From positions 1 to 9,178 of the forward strand of contig CANGUJ010000131.1 in assembly GCA_947456845.1 (NCBI GenBank): 9,178 bases of DNA, given 5' to 3'. Below the pieces are notes generated by a model. The model saw only the letters and a list, made by a program, of their open reading frames with translations. It did no database searches and was not told the DNA's origin. This DNA comes from Burkholderiales bacterium. Lineage in GTDB: Bacteria; Pseudomonadota; Gammaproteobacteria; Burkholderiales; JAEUOS01. This document shows positions 1 to 6,476 of this stretch, piece after piece (within the stretch, counting starts at the first letter, position 1; the number at the start of each line of letters is the position of its first letter). Both the position numbers and the translations under genes were made by a program.

Positions 1-8
1 CGACGCAC

Positions 9-43
9 AAAAGAAAAGGCCGCAACCGGCAAGGGTTGCGGCC
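9..43 (-). terminator. Rho-independent terminator ending the operon
   Basis: A perfect inverted repeat of 10 bp (18-27 and 34-43, arm GGCCGCAACC) encloses a 6-nt loop. Read on the minus strand the hairpin is followed at once by TTTTCTTTT (17-9), the layout of an intrinsic terminator. On the plus strand no T-tract follows the stem, so the element works in the direction of the gene run. It lies about 170 bp past the stop of the amidohydrolase gene. The stretch between (44-210) shows no convincing gene. It is the only terminator-like structure I found in the window, which supports the preceding genes sharing a transcript end. Confidence 0.88.
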
Positions 44-210
44 AAACTGCCTGTCTGAGGGGCAGAAGAGGAGAAGACGGTCCCCACTCTACCCACCCGG
101 CCCTGCCCTGTCTGTGAACTACGTCACCGCCCCCAGGGCATTTCTCGTCAATAGTGATGAATGTCACGGCCCGGGCCATCCTGTTGCACGACCGGGCGCA
201 CGCCGATGCC

Positions 211-1206
211 TCAAATGCCGAGAAAACGCGTGGCGTTCGTCGCGGTGATGGCTTCGAGGGTGGGCGCATCGAGCTCGCTGCGCTCGAGCAGGCCCACCGG
301 GTCTCCCTCGCCCATGGCGAACGGGTAGTCGCTGCCGACGAGGATTTGCGAAGCGCCGTAGCGCTCGATCAGCAGCTTGACCAGGAGCGGGTCGAACACG
401 ACGCAGTCGTAGAAGAAGCGCCGCGCATACACCTCGGGCGCCTCGGGCATGTGTTCCAGCGCCCTGGGCGTCATTTTCCAGGCATGCGCCAGGCGCGGCA
501 GCATCACCGACAGCGCGCCGCCGCCGTGCGAGAAGGCGATGCGCAGTCGCGGATGCCGCGCCGCCACCCCGCCGGTGATGACAGCCGCCGCGGCCAGGCC
601 GATGTCGCCGGGGAAGGCCACCGCCTGCTCCGAAAGCGCGCCGACGATGCGGTCCTGCCCGGCCGGCCGCAGGGCATGCACGAAGATGGCCGCCCCCATC
701 CGCTCGCATGCCGCGAAAAACGCATCGAAGCGCGCGTCACCTATCGAGACCCCGTTGACATGCGAGGCGATCTCCACCCCGGCGAAGCCGAGCGTGTTCC
801 TGACGTACTCGAGTTCGCGCAGGGCGAGGTCCATGTCCTGCAACGGCACCGCGCCCAGGCCGACGAAGCGGTCAGGCGCCGCGGCGATCATGCCGGCGAT
901 GGTGTCGTTGATGTAGCGCAGCAGCACCTGCGCGTCGTCGGCCGGCAGCCAGTAGGACAGCAGCTCGGGCATCGGCGAAAGGGCCTGGCGGCCCACGCGC
1001 ATGGCGCCCATGCCCTCGATGCGCCGCGCCACGCTCCATGCGCCATCCGATACCGTGCGGTAGTTCTTGCCGGCGATGACCACATGGCGATGGCAGGCAT
1101 GCGCCGGCGCCATCGAGGGCCAGGGAACATCCGGCTTCGAACCGGCGTAGGCCGGAAAGTTCTCCGGCACGACATGGGTGTGGCAATCGACGCAACGATG
1201 GATCAT
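211..1206 (-). CDS. ACMSD-like amidohydrolase (amidohydrolase 2 family), probable decarboxylase of a ring-cleavage product
   Basis: A 331-residue TIM-barrel metal-dependent enzyme of the amidohydrolase_2 family (ACMSD, gamma-resorcylate decarboxylase, LigW and related hydratases). Visible metal-site residues are the N-terminal His9-Thr-His11, His177 (FVHALRP), His227 (SHGGG) and Asp293 (GSDYPF). Arg50 and Arg238 fall where bacterial 2-amino-3-carboxymuconate-6-semialdehyde decarboxylase has its substrate-carboxylate arginines (Arg51 and Arg239, from memory). The length also matches that enzyme (about 330 residues). By family it would be a cytoplasmic Zn-dependent enzyme removing CO2 from a carboxymuconate semialdehyde. 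I infer that it acts on the product of the extradiol enzyme encoded upstream. The ATG start is preceded by GGGAGAGG, 15 bp after the stop of the hydrolase gene, so the two are probably co-translated. It is the last gene before the terminator. A hydratase or hydrolase role within the same superfamily remains possible. Confidence 0.85.
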   Translation of the reverse strand: MIHRCVDCHTHVVPENFPAYAGSKPDVPWPSMAPAHACHRHVVIAGKNYRTVSDGAWSVARRIEGMGAMRVGRQALSPMPELLSYWLPADDAQVLLRYINDTIAGMIAAAPDRFVGLGAVPLQDMDLALRELEYVRNTLGFAGVEIASHVNGVSIGDARFDAFFAACERMGAAIFVHALRPAGQDRIVGALSEQAVAFPGDIGLAAAAVITGGVAARHPRLRIAFSHGGGALSVMLPRLAHAWKMTPRALEHMPEAPEVYARRFFYDCVVFDPLLVKLLIERYGASQILVGSDYPFAMGEGDPVGLLERSELDAPTLEAITATNATRFLGI

Positions 1207-1221
1207 GCGGCCTCTCCCGGG

Positions 1222-3057
1222 TCAGGCAGCCTTGGGCTTGGCCGCCTTGGGCTTGGCCGCCCCGGGCGGCTTGCCCGGGATGACCGGCAGCAGGACATAC
1301 GGCGCCTTGCCCGGGCGCACATGCAGGGTATTGACGCCATCGAACACCTTCGCCGGCCGGTCGGTGGGGTCGGTGTGGGTGAAGGGGCCGCAGCCGGTCA
1401 TCGGGTACTTCATGTTCGACAGCACGCCGGCGGGGCCGGGATACACGTAGTCCTTGCCGCGGATGGTGAGCGCCACCCGGTACCCGGCCGGCACGACGAT
1501 GGAGGTGGGCAGGATCTCGATGTCGAGTTCCACCACCTTGCCGGGCGCGAGCGGTTCCCTGACTTCATGCGGGTGGTACGGGCGCCAGGGCTTGGAGAGT
1601 TCCGGATCGAGCTTGCGGTGCGAAGCGCGCAGCCAGCCCTGCCCCACCGGCGTGTGCGGATCGAGCGCGCCCTGGAACACCACCTCCTTCAGGTCCGGCG
1701 AGAAGATGCGCAACACCACGAAGAAATCCGCATCCTCGGTCGAGGAGGAAGCGAACAGCTTCAGCGCCGACGGACCGGTGATCTCGATGTCCTTGGCCTG
1801 CGGCGGCAGCATGAAGGTCACGCCGTCGGAGAAGCCCCTGTAGGACACCTTGCCCGCCTTGGCCGGCGGGGTCGGCGAAAGGGTCATGTGCGCCGGGTCC
1901 AGGTAGAACTTCGTCCACTTGGTGCGCTTCAACGGCCATTCGTTCTCGTGGCGCATGACGAACTTGTCGACATGGCGCACCTGCAGTTGCACCTTCGGCT
2001 GCTTGTCCCAGCCGTTCTTCTTGCCCTTGAGGAAATAGTCGAAGAAGCGCTTTTGCAGCATGCGCCCGTAGTCGGTGTAGAAATGCGTCCAGTGCTCGAT
2101 GCCGTGGGCTTCAAGCCACTTGTTCTTGGAGGCGGCGCGGGTGTAGCCCTCGAAATTGCCGCGCGGATGCAGCCCCTGCCCGCCCCAGTTGGCCGCCGAG
2201 AGGATGGGCACGTCGACCTTGTCCCATTCGGGCATGCGCGCCTTCCAGTAGGCGTCGTCCATGGCGTGCTCGAGCGCAGCGGCGGCGTAGGCCTCGCGGT
2301 TGGCGACCAGTTCGCGGTCGGTGAGTTCGACATCGCCGCACACCGGCCGGCCGGTGACGTCGCTCTTCGGGCCGCGCTTGCCCAGGCCGTACTGCACGGT
2401 ACGCACCTGCATGTCGTACCAGTTCTTGATGAAGTCGCACAGGATGCCGCCGTGGTGCGACAGGTCGCGGTACATGTCGGCCGCGCCTTCCCAGGTGCAG
2501 ATGGCGGCCAGGTGCGGCGGCTTCAGCGACGCCACCTGCCACTGGTTCATGGCGTAATAGGAGATGCCGTTCAGGCCGACGCGGCCGTTGCACCAGGGTT
2601 GCACGCCGGCCCATTCGATGCAGTCGTAGAAGTCCTGCGCCTCCTGCGGGCTCCACAGCTGCATGTAGCCCGGCGACATGCCGGCGCCGCGCGAATCGAC
2701 GCGGATGCAGATGTAGCCATGCTTGACCCACTTCTCGGGGTCGACCACTTCCCAGTTCTGGTACTTGTTGGTGGAGCCGGCGGTCACGTCGGGATGGTTC
2801 TTGGCCATGATCTCCCACGCGGTCTTGTAGCCGCGCTGGAACGATAGCCCCTTGCCGTAGGGGCCGTAGGTCATGATCACCGGGTACTTGCCCTTGGTCG
2901 GCGGGCGGAACACGTCGGCCTTCAGAAGCAGGCCGTCGCGCGCCGGGATCGACACGTCCCAGTCGACCTGCATGCCGTCGCGCAGCTCGCTCTTGCGCGG
3001 ATTGCCCGGCAATGCCGGCTTCTGCGTTGCGGATTTGGACGCTGCGCTTTGTGCCAC
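1222..3057 (-). CDS. CocE/NonD family serine hydrolase (X-Pro dipeptidyl-peptidase S15-like)
   Basis: A 611-residue cytoplasmic hydrolase; no signal peptide is seen. The N-terminal part (about 35-345) is an S15-type alpha/beta-hydrolase, with Tyr64/Tyr67 (TYGPYGK) in the region of the oxyanion tyrosine, the DSRGAGMSPG segment (121-130) and the nucleophile elbow GISYYA with Ser166. The candidate catalytic His is His322 or His325 (EHWTHFY). The C-terminal part (about 355-590) fits the jelly-roll PF08530 domain. In cocaine esterase the catalytic Asp follows a Trp (WYD); here the matching stretch reads NWGGQGLH, with Gly in that place. Family members hydrolyse esters, amides or acyl-peptide bonds, so it may free an aromatic acid from a conjugate or cleave a ring-fission product. 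The start is GTG, supported by AAGGAG six bases upstream. The tail ends in two AKPKA repeats. The 143-bp gap before it is the largest in the run and shows no clear promoter. Confidence 0.88.
   Translation of the reverse strand: MAQSAASKSATQKPALPGNPRKSELRDGMQVDWDVSIPARDGLLLKADVFRPPTKGKYPVIMTYGPYGKGLSFQRGYKTAWEIMAKNHPDVTAGSTNKYQNWEVVDPEKWVKHGYICIRVDSRGAGMSPGYMQLWSPQEAQDFYDCIEWAGVQPWCNGRVGLNGISYYAMNQWQVASLKPPHLAAICTWEGAADMYRDLSHHGGILCDFIKNWYDMQVRTVQYGLGKRGPKSDVTGRPVCGDVELTDRELVANREAYAAAALEHAMDDAYWKARMPEWDKVDVPILSAANWGGQGLHPRGNFEGYTRAASKNKWLEAHGIEHWTHFYTDYGRMLQKRFFDYFLKGKKNGWDKQPKVQLQVRHVDKFVMRHENEWPLKRTKWTKFYLDPAHMTLSPTPPAKAGKVSYRGFSDGVTFMLPPQAKDIEITGPSALKLFASSSTEDADFFVVLRIFSPDLKEVVFQGALDPHTPVGQGWLRASHRKLDPELSKPWRPYHPHEVREPLAPGKVVELDIEILPTSIVVPAGYRVALTIRGKDYVYPGPAGVLSNMKYPMTGCGPFTHTDPTDRPAKVFDGVNTLHVRPGKAPYVLLPVIPGKPPGAAKPKAAKPKAA
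1229..1258. repeat. Two perfect tandem copies of a 15-bp unit in the hydrolase 3' end
   Basis: The unit GCCTTGGGCTTGGCC occurs twice head to tail (1229-1243 and 1244-1258). On the minus strand it encodes two copies of the pentapeptide AKPKA at the extreme C-terminus of the CocE-type hydrolase, giving a basic Lys/Ala/Pro tail. The repeat is in frame (15 bp), so copy-number change by slippage would alter tail length without frameshift. Confidence 0.8.
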
Positions 3058-3063
3058 TGCTGT

Positions 3064-3069
3064 CTCCTT
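3064..3069 (-). promoter_or_regulatory. Shine-Dalgarno sequence that fixes the GTG start of the hydrolase gene
   Basis: On the minus strand AAGGAG sits six bases before GTG (3057-3055). No competing ATG lies nearby in frame, so this near-consensus site is the main support for the GTG start. Confidence 0.75.
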
Positions 3070-3200
3070 TTGAATGGGTCAGGCGCGGCCGACCCAGGCG
3101 CGCGCGGTACGCCAAGTCTACAGGCAGGCGCCGCCCGCGATGGCCCGTCCCCGCCGGCGCACCGGTCGCAGGCGTCGCCGCGAATGCCCGCGCAAGACGC

Positions 3201-4121
3201 TCAGGCGCCGCCCGCGCCGGCCTCGCAGACTGCCTCGATCTCTCCCACGGCCGACTTGCGCGGATCGGTCGGCGCACCCCAGTAGTCGAAGGATTCGCGG
3301 ATCGGTTCGAGCACGCGCGGCTTGCGCGGATTGACCTCGGGGAACTCCTCCATGCCGTAGCTGTATTCGAGGGTCAGGCCGTCGGGATCGAGGTAATAGA
3401 GGAACATGCTGCCCGAAGGCGGATGGCGGCCGGGGCCATTGACGATGGGCACCTGCGCCTTGTTGAAGCGCCAGAGCGCGCGGCCGATGTCGTCCACCTC
3501 GGTGACCATGAAGTTCACGTGGTGCAGGCCGCGCGCCTTCCCCTTGCCCAGCCCGAGGGAATGATGAAACGGGTTGGGAAAGCAGCGCATGAAGGTCACC
3601 GCCTCCTCGATCGAATCGGACACCTTGAAGTTGAGCACGCCGGTGAAAAAAGCCACCGCCTCGGCATACTCCGGCGTGCGCAGCACCACATGCCCGAGAC
3701 GCTGGATTTTCGCCAGCGTGTGCTGGAAGGGTTGTCCGCCGAACTCCAGCATCGACGCGTAGAACTCGAAGGTGGCGCCGGTGCAAGGCTCGGCCAGGCG
3801 AAAGCTTGCGCCCTGGTGGAAGCGCGCGCACTCCTCGCGCGGCACCTCCCACACCTTGAGGCCCTTGTTCTGCAGCGACTCGAACAAGGTGTCGAGGTGC
3901 GCCGCGGATTCCATCTCGAAACCGATGCGCTTGAGACCCGGCCGCGCGCCGGCGAACAGCATGATGTTGTGATGATCGTAGTCGCAGCGGAAAAACCGCG
4001 TCGCCTCGCCCTCCGCGGCGGGCACCGGCTGCAGGCCGACCTGGTCGCGATAGAACGCGGCGGAACGCTCCGTGTCGGTCACGTTGAGCGCCACGTAGCC
4101 CAGCTTGCGGTAGCGGATCAT
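3201..4121 (-). CDS. Two-domain extradiol ring-cleavage dioxygenase (type I, BphC-like, VOC family)
   Basis: A 306-residue protein with two vicinal-oxygen-chelate modules, about 5-125 and 140-260, the size of 2,3-dihydroxybiphenyl 1,2-dioxygenase. The second module carries the full active site: Fe(II) ligands His144 (LGHVVL), His201 (LHHVNF) and Glu252 (LEYSYG), and second-shell His186, His233 and Tyr242. Their spacings (15 residues His186-His201, 9 His233-Tyr242, 10 Tyr242-Glu252) match those I recall for BphC (His195/His210, His241/Tyr250, Tyr250/Glu260). It should open a catechol ring next to the diol with O2, giving a yellow muconic semialdehyde-type product in the cytoplasm. The catechol is presumably made by the Rieske enzyme and SDR encoded upstream. 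It starts 19 bp after the stop of the binding-protein gene with only a weak SD (ACCAGG), so translation is probably coupled. The exact catechol substrate is not determined. Confidence 0.93.
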   Translation of the reverse strand: MIRYRKLGYVALNVTDTERSAAFYRDQVGLQPVPAAEGEATRFFRCDYDHHNIMLFAGARPGLKRIGFEMESAAHLDTLFESLQNKGLKVWEVPREECARFHQGASFRLAEPCTGATFEFYASMLEFGGQPFQHTLAKIQRLGHVVLRTPEYAEAVAFFTGVLNFKVSDSIEEAVTFMRCFPNPFHHSLGLGKGKARGLHHVNFMVTEVDDIGRALWRFNKAQVPIVNGPGRHPPSGSMFLYYLDPDGLTLEYSYGMEEFPEVNPRKPRVLEPIRESFDYWGAPTDPRKSAVGEIEAVCEAGAGGA

Positions 4122-4140
4122 GGCCTGGTCCGCGCGGTGT

Positions 4141-5118
4141 TCATTCGAACTTCGCGCCGGACTCCCGGACCACCCGCGTCCACTGCGCCAGTTCGCTGGC
4201 GATCACGCGGGCGAATTGTTCGGGCGTGTTGGACACCGGATCGACCGACAGATCGCCGAACGCCTTTTTCACGGCCGGGCGAAGCACCGCCTTGGCCACC
4301 GCGTCCTGCACCCTGGCGATGATGTCCGCAGGGGTGCCGGCGGGCGCCAGCAGGCCGAACCAGACCGAACCGTTGAAGCCGGGCACCACCTCCGCCACCG
4401 TCGGCACGCCGGGCGCCAGGTCGGTGGGCTTCTCGGTGGCGATCGAGAGCACCTTGAGCCTGCCGGCGCGGGCATGCTGCAGGCCGTCGAGCCCGGTCAT
4501 GAACATCACCTGCACCTCGCCGCCGATGAAGCCGACCATCGCCGGCGCGCCCCCCTTGTAGGGCACATGGGTCATCTTCAGGCCGGTGACGAAATTGAAG
4601 TACTCGCCGATCAGGTGCGAGGCCGACGAGATGCCGACCGAGCCGTAGTTGTACTTGCCGGGATTGGCCCGCACCAGGTCGATGAGTTCCCTGGTGCTGT
4701 TGACGGGCATCGAGGGATGCACCGCCAGGAATAGCGGGACGTTGCCGACGAAGGAAATCGGCGCCAGGTCGCGGATCGGGTCGTAGGGCGTCTTCTTGAT
4801 CGCCGGGCCCATCGAATTGGGGCCGGCATTGCCGAACACCAGCGTATAGCCGTCCGGTGCGGAGCGCGCCGCCGCCTCGGTGCCGATGGCACCACCCGCG
4901 CCGGCCTTGTTGTCGATGATGATGGTCGTGCCGAGGATTTCCGCCAGCGGCTGCTGGATGATGCGCGCCATCTGGTCGGTGGCGCCGCCGGCCGGGTACG
5001 GCACGACGATGCGGATCGGCCGGTTGGGATAGCCTTGCGCGGTAGCCGCGCCGCAAACGACAAGCGAGAGCAGGGCGACGAGCCCGCGCCGTGCGGCCGA
5101 TTTCAGAGTGCCTTGCAT
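4141..5118 (-). CDS. Bug family (TctC-like) periplasmic substrate-binding protein of the tripartite tricarboxylate transporter type
   Basis: A 325-residue secreted binding protein. The N-terminus is a signal peptide: a basic KSAARR stretch, a hydrophobic core (GLVALLSLVVC) and an ATA-Q cleavage site near residues 27/28. The mature protein opens with YPNRPIRIVVPYPAGGATD, the signature loop of Bug proteins, followed by NKAGAGG and the HVPYKGGAPA segment typical of the family. These proteins capture carboxylates in the periplasm; TphC, which binds terephthalate, is a known example. I infer that this one binds the aromatic acid that feeds the pathway. No TctA/TctB membrane partners lie in the window, as is usual for the expanded Bug families of Burkholderiales. 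An in-frame GTG at 5124 is the alternative start (327 residues). I prefer ATG at 5118 because AGGAG is 9 bases from it but only 3 from the GTG. Confidence 0.93.
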   Translation of the reverse strand: MQGTLKSAARRGLVALLSLVVCGAATAQGYPNRPIRIVVPYPAGGATDQMARIIQQPLAEILGTTIIIDNKAGAGGAIGTEAAARSAPDGYTLVFGNAGPNSMGPAIKKTPYDPIRDLAPISFVGNVPLFLAVHPSMPVNSTRELIDLVRANPGKYNYGSVGISSASHLIGEYFNFVTGLKMTHVPYKGGAPAMVGFIGGEVQVMFMTGLDGLQHARAGRLKVLSIATEKPTDLAPGVPTVAEVVPGFNGSVWFGLLAPAGTPADIIARVQDAVAKAVLRPAVKKAFGDLSVDPVSNTPEQFARVIASELAQWTRVVRESGAKFE

Positions 5119-5127
5119 GTCCACTGT

Positions 5128-5132
5128 CTCCT
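5128..5132 (-). promoter_or_regulatory. Shine-Dalgarno sequence deciding between GTG and ATG starts of the binding-protein gene
   Basis: AGGAG on the minus strand lies 3 bases before an in-frame GTG (5124) and 9 bases before an ATG (5118). The spacing favours the ATG. The same AGGAGACAG string also precedes the hydrolase gene at about 3068. Confidence 0.6.
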
Positions 5133-5196
5133 GGTTGACGCCGTCGGCACTTCGGCCGCGGGTTCTCTTGTACCGGGGCGGCGCCGCGCGGCCCGC

Positions 5197-5964
5197 TCAG
5201 GGCATGGCGCTGCCGCCGTTGATGCTGATTTCCTGACCGGTGATGAATCCGGTTTCGCGCCGGGCCAGGAAGCATACGGCATCGACCACCTCGCCGATGG
5301 CCACGCCGCGCCCCTTGGGAATCACCCCCTCGAACCTGCCGGCCAGCGCCGGGTCGCTCACCTTGAGCGCCTGGAAACGGGCGGTATTGATCAGGCAGGG
5401 CGAGACGGTATTGATGGTGATGTCATGGGCGGCGAAATCGCGCGCCAGTGCCACGCTCATGCCGATGACGCCACCCTTGGCCGCGTTGTAGCCGGCATGA
5501 TTGGGGATGCCGGTGCGCAGCGAATCGGCGCCGATGTTGACGATGCGCCCGTAATTGCGCCTGACCATGTGCGGCAGGACCTTGTGGCAGCACCAGATGG
5601 CGGTCCACAGGTTGCGCGCCAGGGTTTCGGTGAGGGAGGCGGCATCATGTTCCAGGAACGGCCGGATGATGCCGCCGCCGGCGTTGTTGACCAGGATGTC
5701 GATGCGCCCCCAGGCGGCCATGGTCTGGTCGACCATCTGGCTGACGTTGGTTTCTTCCGCCAGCGAGCCGACATGGTGCAGGGTATCGGTACCGGTGTCG
5801 GCGCGCACCTCGGCCGCGGTCTCGGCGACCCGCGGATCGACATCGGACACCATGACCCGCGCACCGCCGGCGGCCAGCGCCAGGGCAATGGCGCGGCCCA
5901 CGCCTCCGGTGCCCTTGCCTGCGCCGGTGACGAGCGCCACCTGGCCTTCATAGGGTCTGCTCAA
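5197..5964 (-). CDS. Short-chain dehydrogenase/reductase, probable cis-dihydrodiol dehydrogenase
   Basis: A 255-residue classical SDR. Visible elements are the Rossmann glycine motif TGAGKGTGGVG (13-23, slightly expanded), Asp41 at the end of beta-2 (VMVSDVD), which suggests NAD+ rather than NADP+, NNAG (93-96), Asn118, and the YNAAK active site with Tyr159 and Lys163. The usual catalytic Ser, 13 residues before the Tyr, is Ala146; a Ser occurs two residues later (Ser148, NIGADS). Sitting directly after the Rieske alpha and beta genes, it most likely oxidises the cis-dihydrodiol to a catechol, as BphB/CmtB-type enzymes do. The start is TTG: an in-frame stop lies 15 bases upstream, and AGGAGGG seven bases before the TTG makes this start convincing. 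It is 12 bp downstream of the beta-subunit stop and in the same frame. A different SDR substrate, such as an alcohol from the P450 reaction, cannot be excluded. Confidence 0.92.
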   Translation of the reverse strand: MSRPYEGQVALVTGAGKGTGGVGRAIALALAAGGARVMVSDVDPRVAETAAEVRADTGTDTLHHVGSLAEETNVSQMVDQTMAAWGRIDILVNNAGGGIIRPFLEHDAASLTETLARNLWTAIWCCHKVLPHMVRRNYGRIVNIGADSLRTGIPNHAGYNAAKGGVIGMSVALARDFAAHDITINTVSPCLINTARFQALKVSDPALAGRFEGVIPKGRGVAIGEVVDAVCFLARRETGFITGQEISINGGSAMP

Positions 5965-5971
5965 TGGGCGG

Positions 5972-5978
5972 CCCTCCT
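5972..5978 (-). promoter_or_regulatory. Strong Shine-Dalgarno overlapping the beta-subunit stop, supporting a TTG start
   Basis: AGGAGGG on the minus strand overlaps the TAG stop (5979-5977) of the dioxygenase beta gene and lies 7 bases before TTG at 5964. The overlap suggests that ribosomes finishing the beta subunit re-initiate on the SDR gene. Confidence 0.8.
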
Positions 5979-6465
5979 AGAGAATGATGCTGACCTTGCC
6001 CTGCGGGCGCAGGGTATCGACATCCAGCGTAGCGCGCTTGGAGCGGATGCGGAAGCCGCCGCCTTCCTGCGGCAGCAGCCGGTAGACGCTGTGGCCGGGA
6101 TAAACGTCGTTGACGCCGTTCTTCGACCGGTACACCACGAAATTGCAGGTAGCCTGCACGCCTTCCGCATCCTGGCTGATGCGCACGTTGGTCACCAGGT
6201 GGCGGGTGCGCGAATGCGGAAACTCGGCGTGCGCAGTTTTCTTGCCCAGCCGCCTGACCCGTTCGCCAAGGCGATGCCGGTCGTCATAGACCAGGAAGAG
6301 ATCGCGCCGCGGGTCGCCGTCGGGCGTATCGGTGGGCGGGATCAGGTATTCGCCGTCGTCGGTGAAGAGCAGGGCCCACTCCTCGAGGCGCCAGTTGTCG
6401 AGCAGGTCGGCTTCATGGAACAGGAAATCCTCGACTTCCGGCCGGGTCACGGTGCGCACGCTCAT
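5977..6465 (-). CDS. Aromatic-ring-hydroxylating dioxygenase beta subunit
   Basis: A 162-residue protein of the NTF2/SnoaL-like fold that forms the small subunit of alpha3beta3 Rieske oxygenases. Family features seen are an N-terminal helix rich in acidic residues (EVEDFLFHEADLLD), the WALLFTDDGEYLIP segment (about 30-43) and the HSRTRHLVTNVRI segment (84-96), typical of benzoate/biphenyl-type beta subunits. The C-terminal strand (ATLDVDTL) is also typical. The length is within the usual 155-190. It has no cofactor; in the family it is structural and may influence substrate range. It follows the alpha gene by 11 bp, with a GGGGC/AGGG SD overlapping the alpha stop, and precedes the SDR gene by 12 bp. 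Stoichiometric coupling with the alpha subunit is expected. Confidence 0.94.
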   Translation of the reverse strand: MSVRTVTRPEVEDFLFHEADLLDNWRLEEWALLFTDDGEYLIPPTDTPDGDPRRDLFLVYDDRHRLGERVRRLGKKTAHAEFPHSRTRHLVTNVRISQDAEGVQATCNFVVYRSKNGVNDVYPGHSVYRLLPQEGGGFRIRSKRATLDVDTLRPQGKVSIIL

Positions 6466-6476
6466 GCCCTGCGCCC

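Noticed and set aside
36..248. A 70-codon plus-strand frame at the left end
   Set aside because: It begins inside the terminator hairpin, has no clear SD and shows no recognisable motif; its end overlaps the 3' end of the amidohydrolase gene.
154..2847. An 897-codon open frame on the plus strand antisense to the amidohydrolase and hydrolase genes
   Set aside because: The product is low-complexity, rich in Arg, His, Ala, Gly and Val, with no recognisable domain. The opposite strand encodes two well-conserved enzymes with intact active sites. Long antisense frames are expected where third codon positions are almost all G or C.
5040..5070. A possible lipoprotein signal (Cys in LVVC) in the binding protein
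   Set aside because: The residue before the Cys is Val, not Gly/Ala/Ser, and a normal ATA-Q signal peptidase I site follows, so a soluble periplasmic protein is more likely.
4118..5275. A 385-codon minus-strand frame overlapping the binding-protein gene
   Set aside because: It is out of frame with the gene that carries a clear signal peptide and Bug signature, and its product is Arg-rich and featureless.
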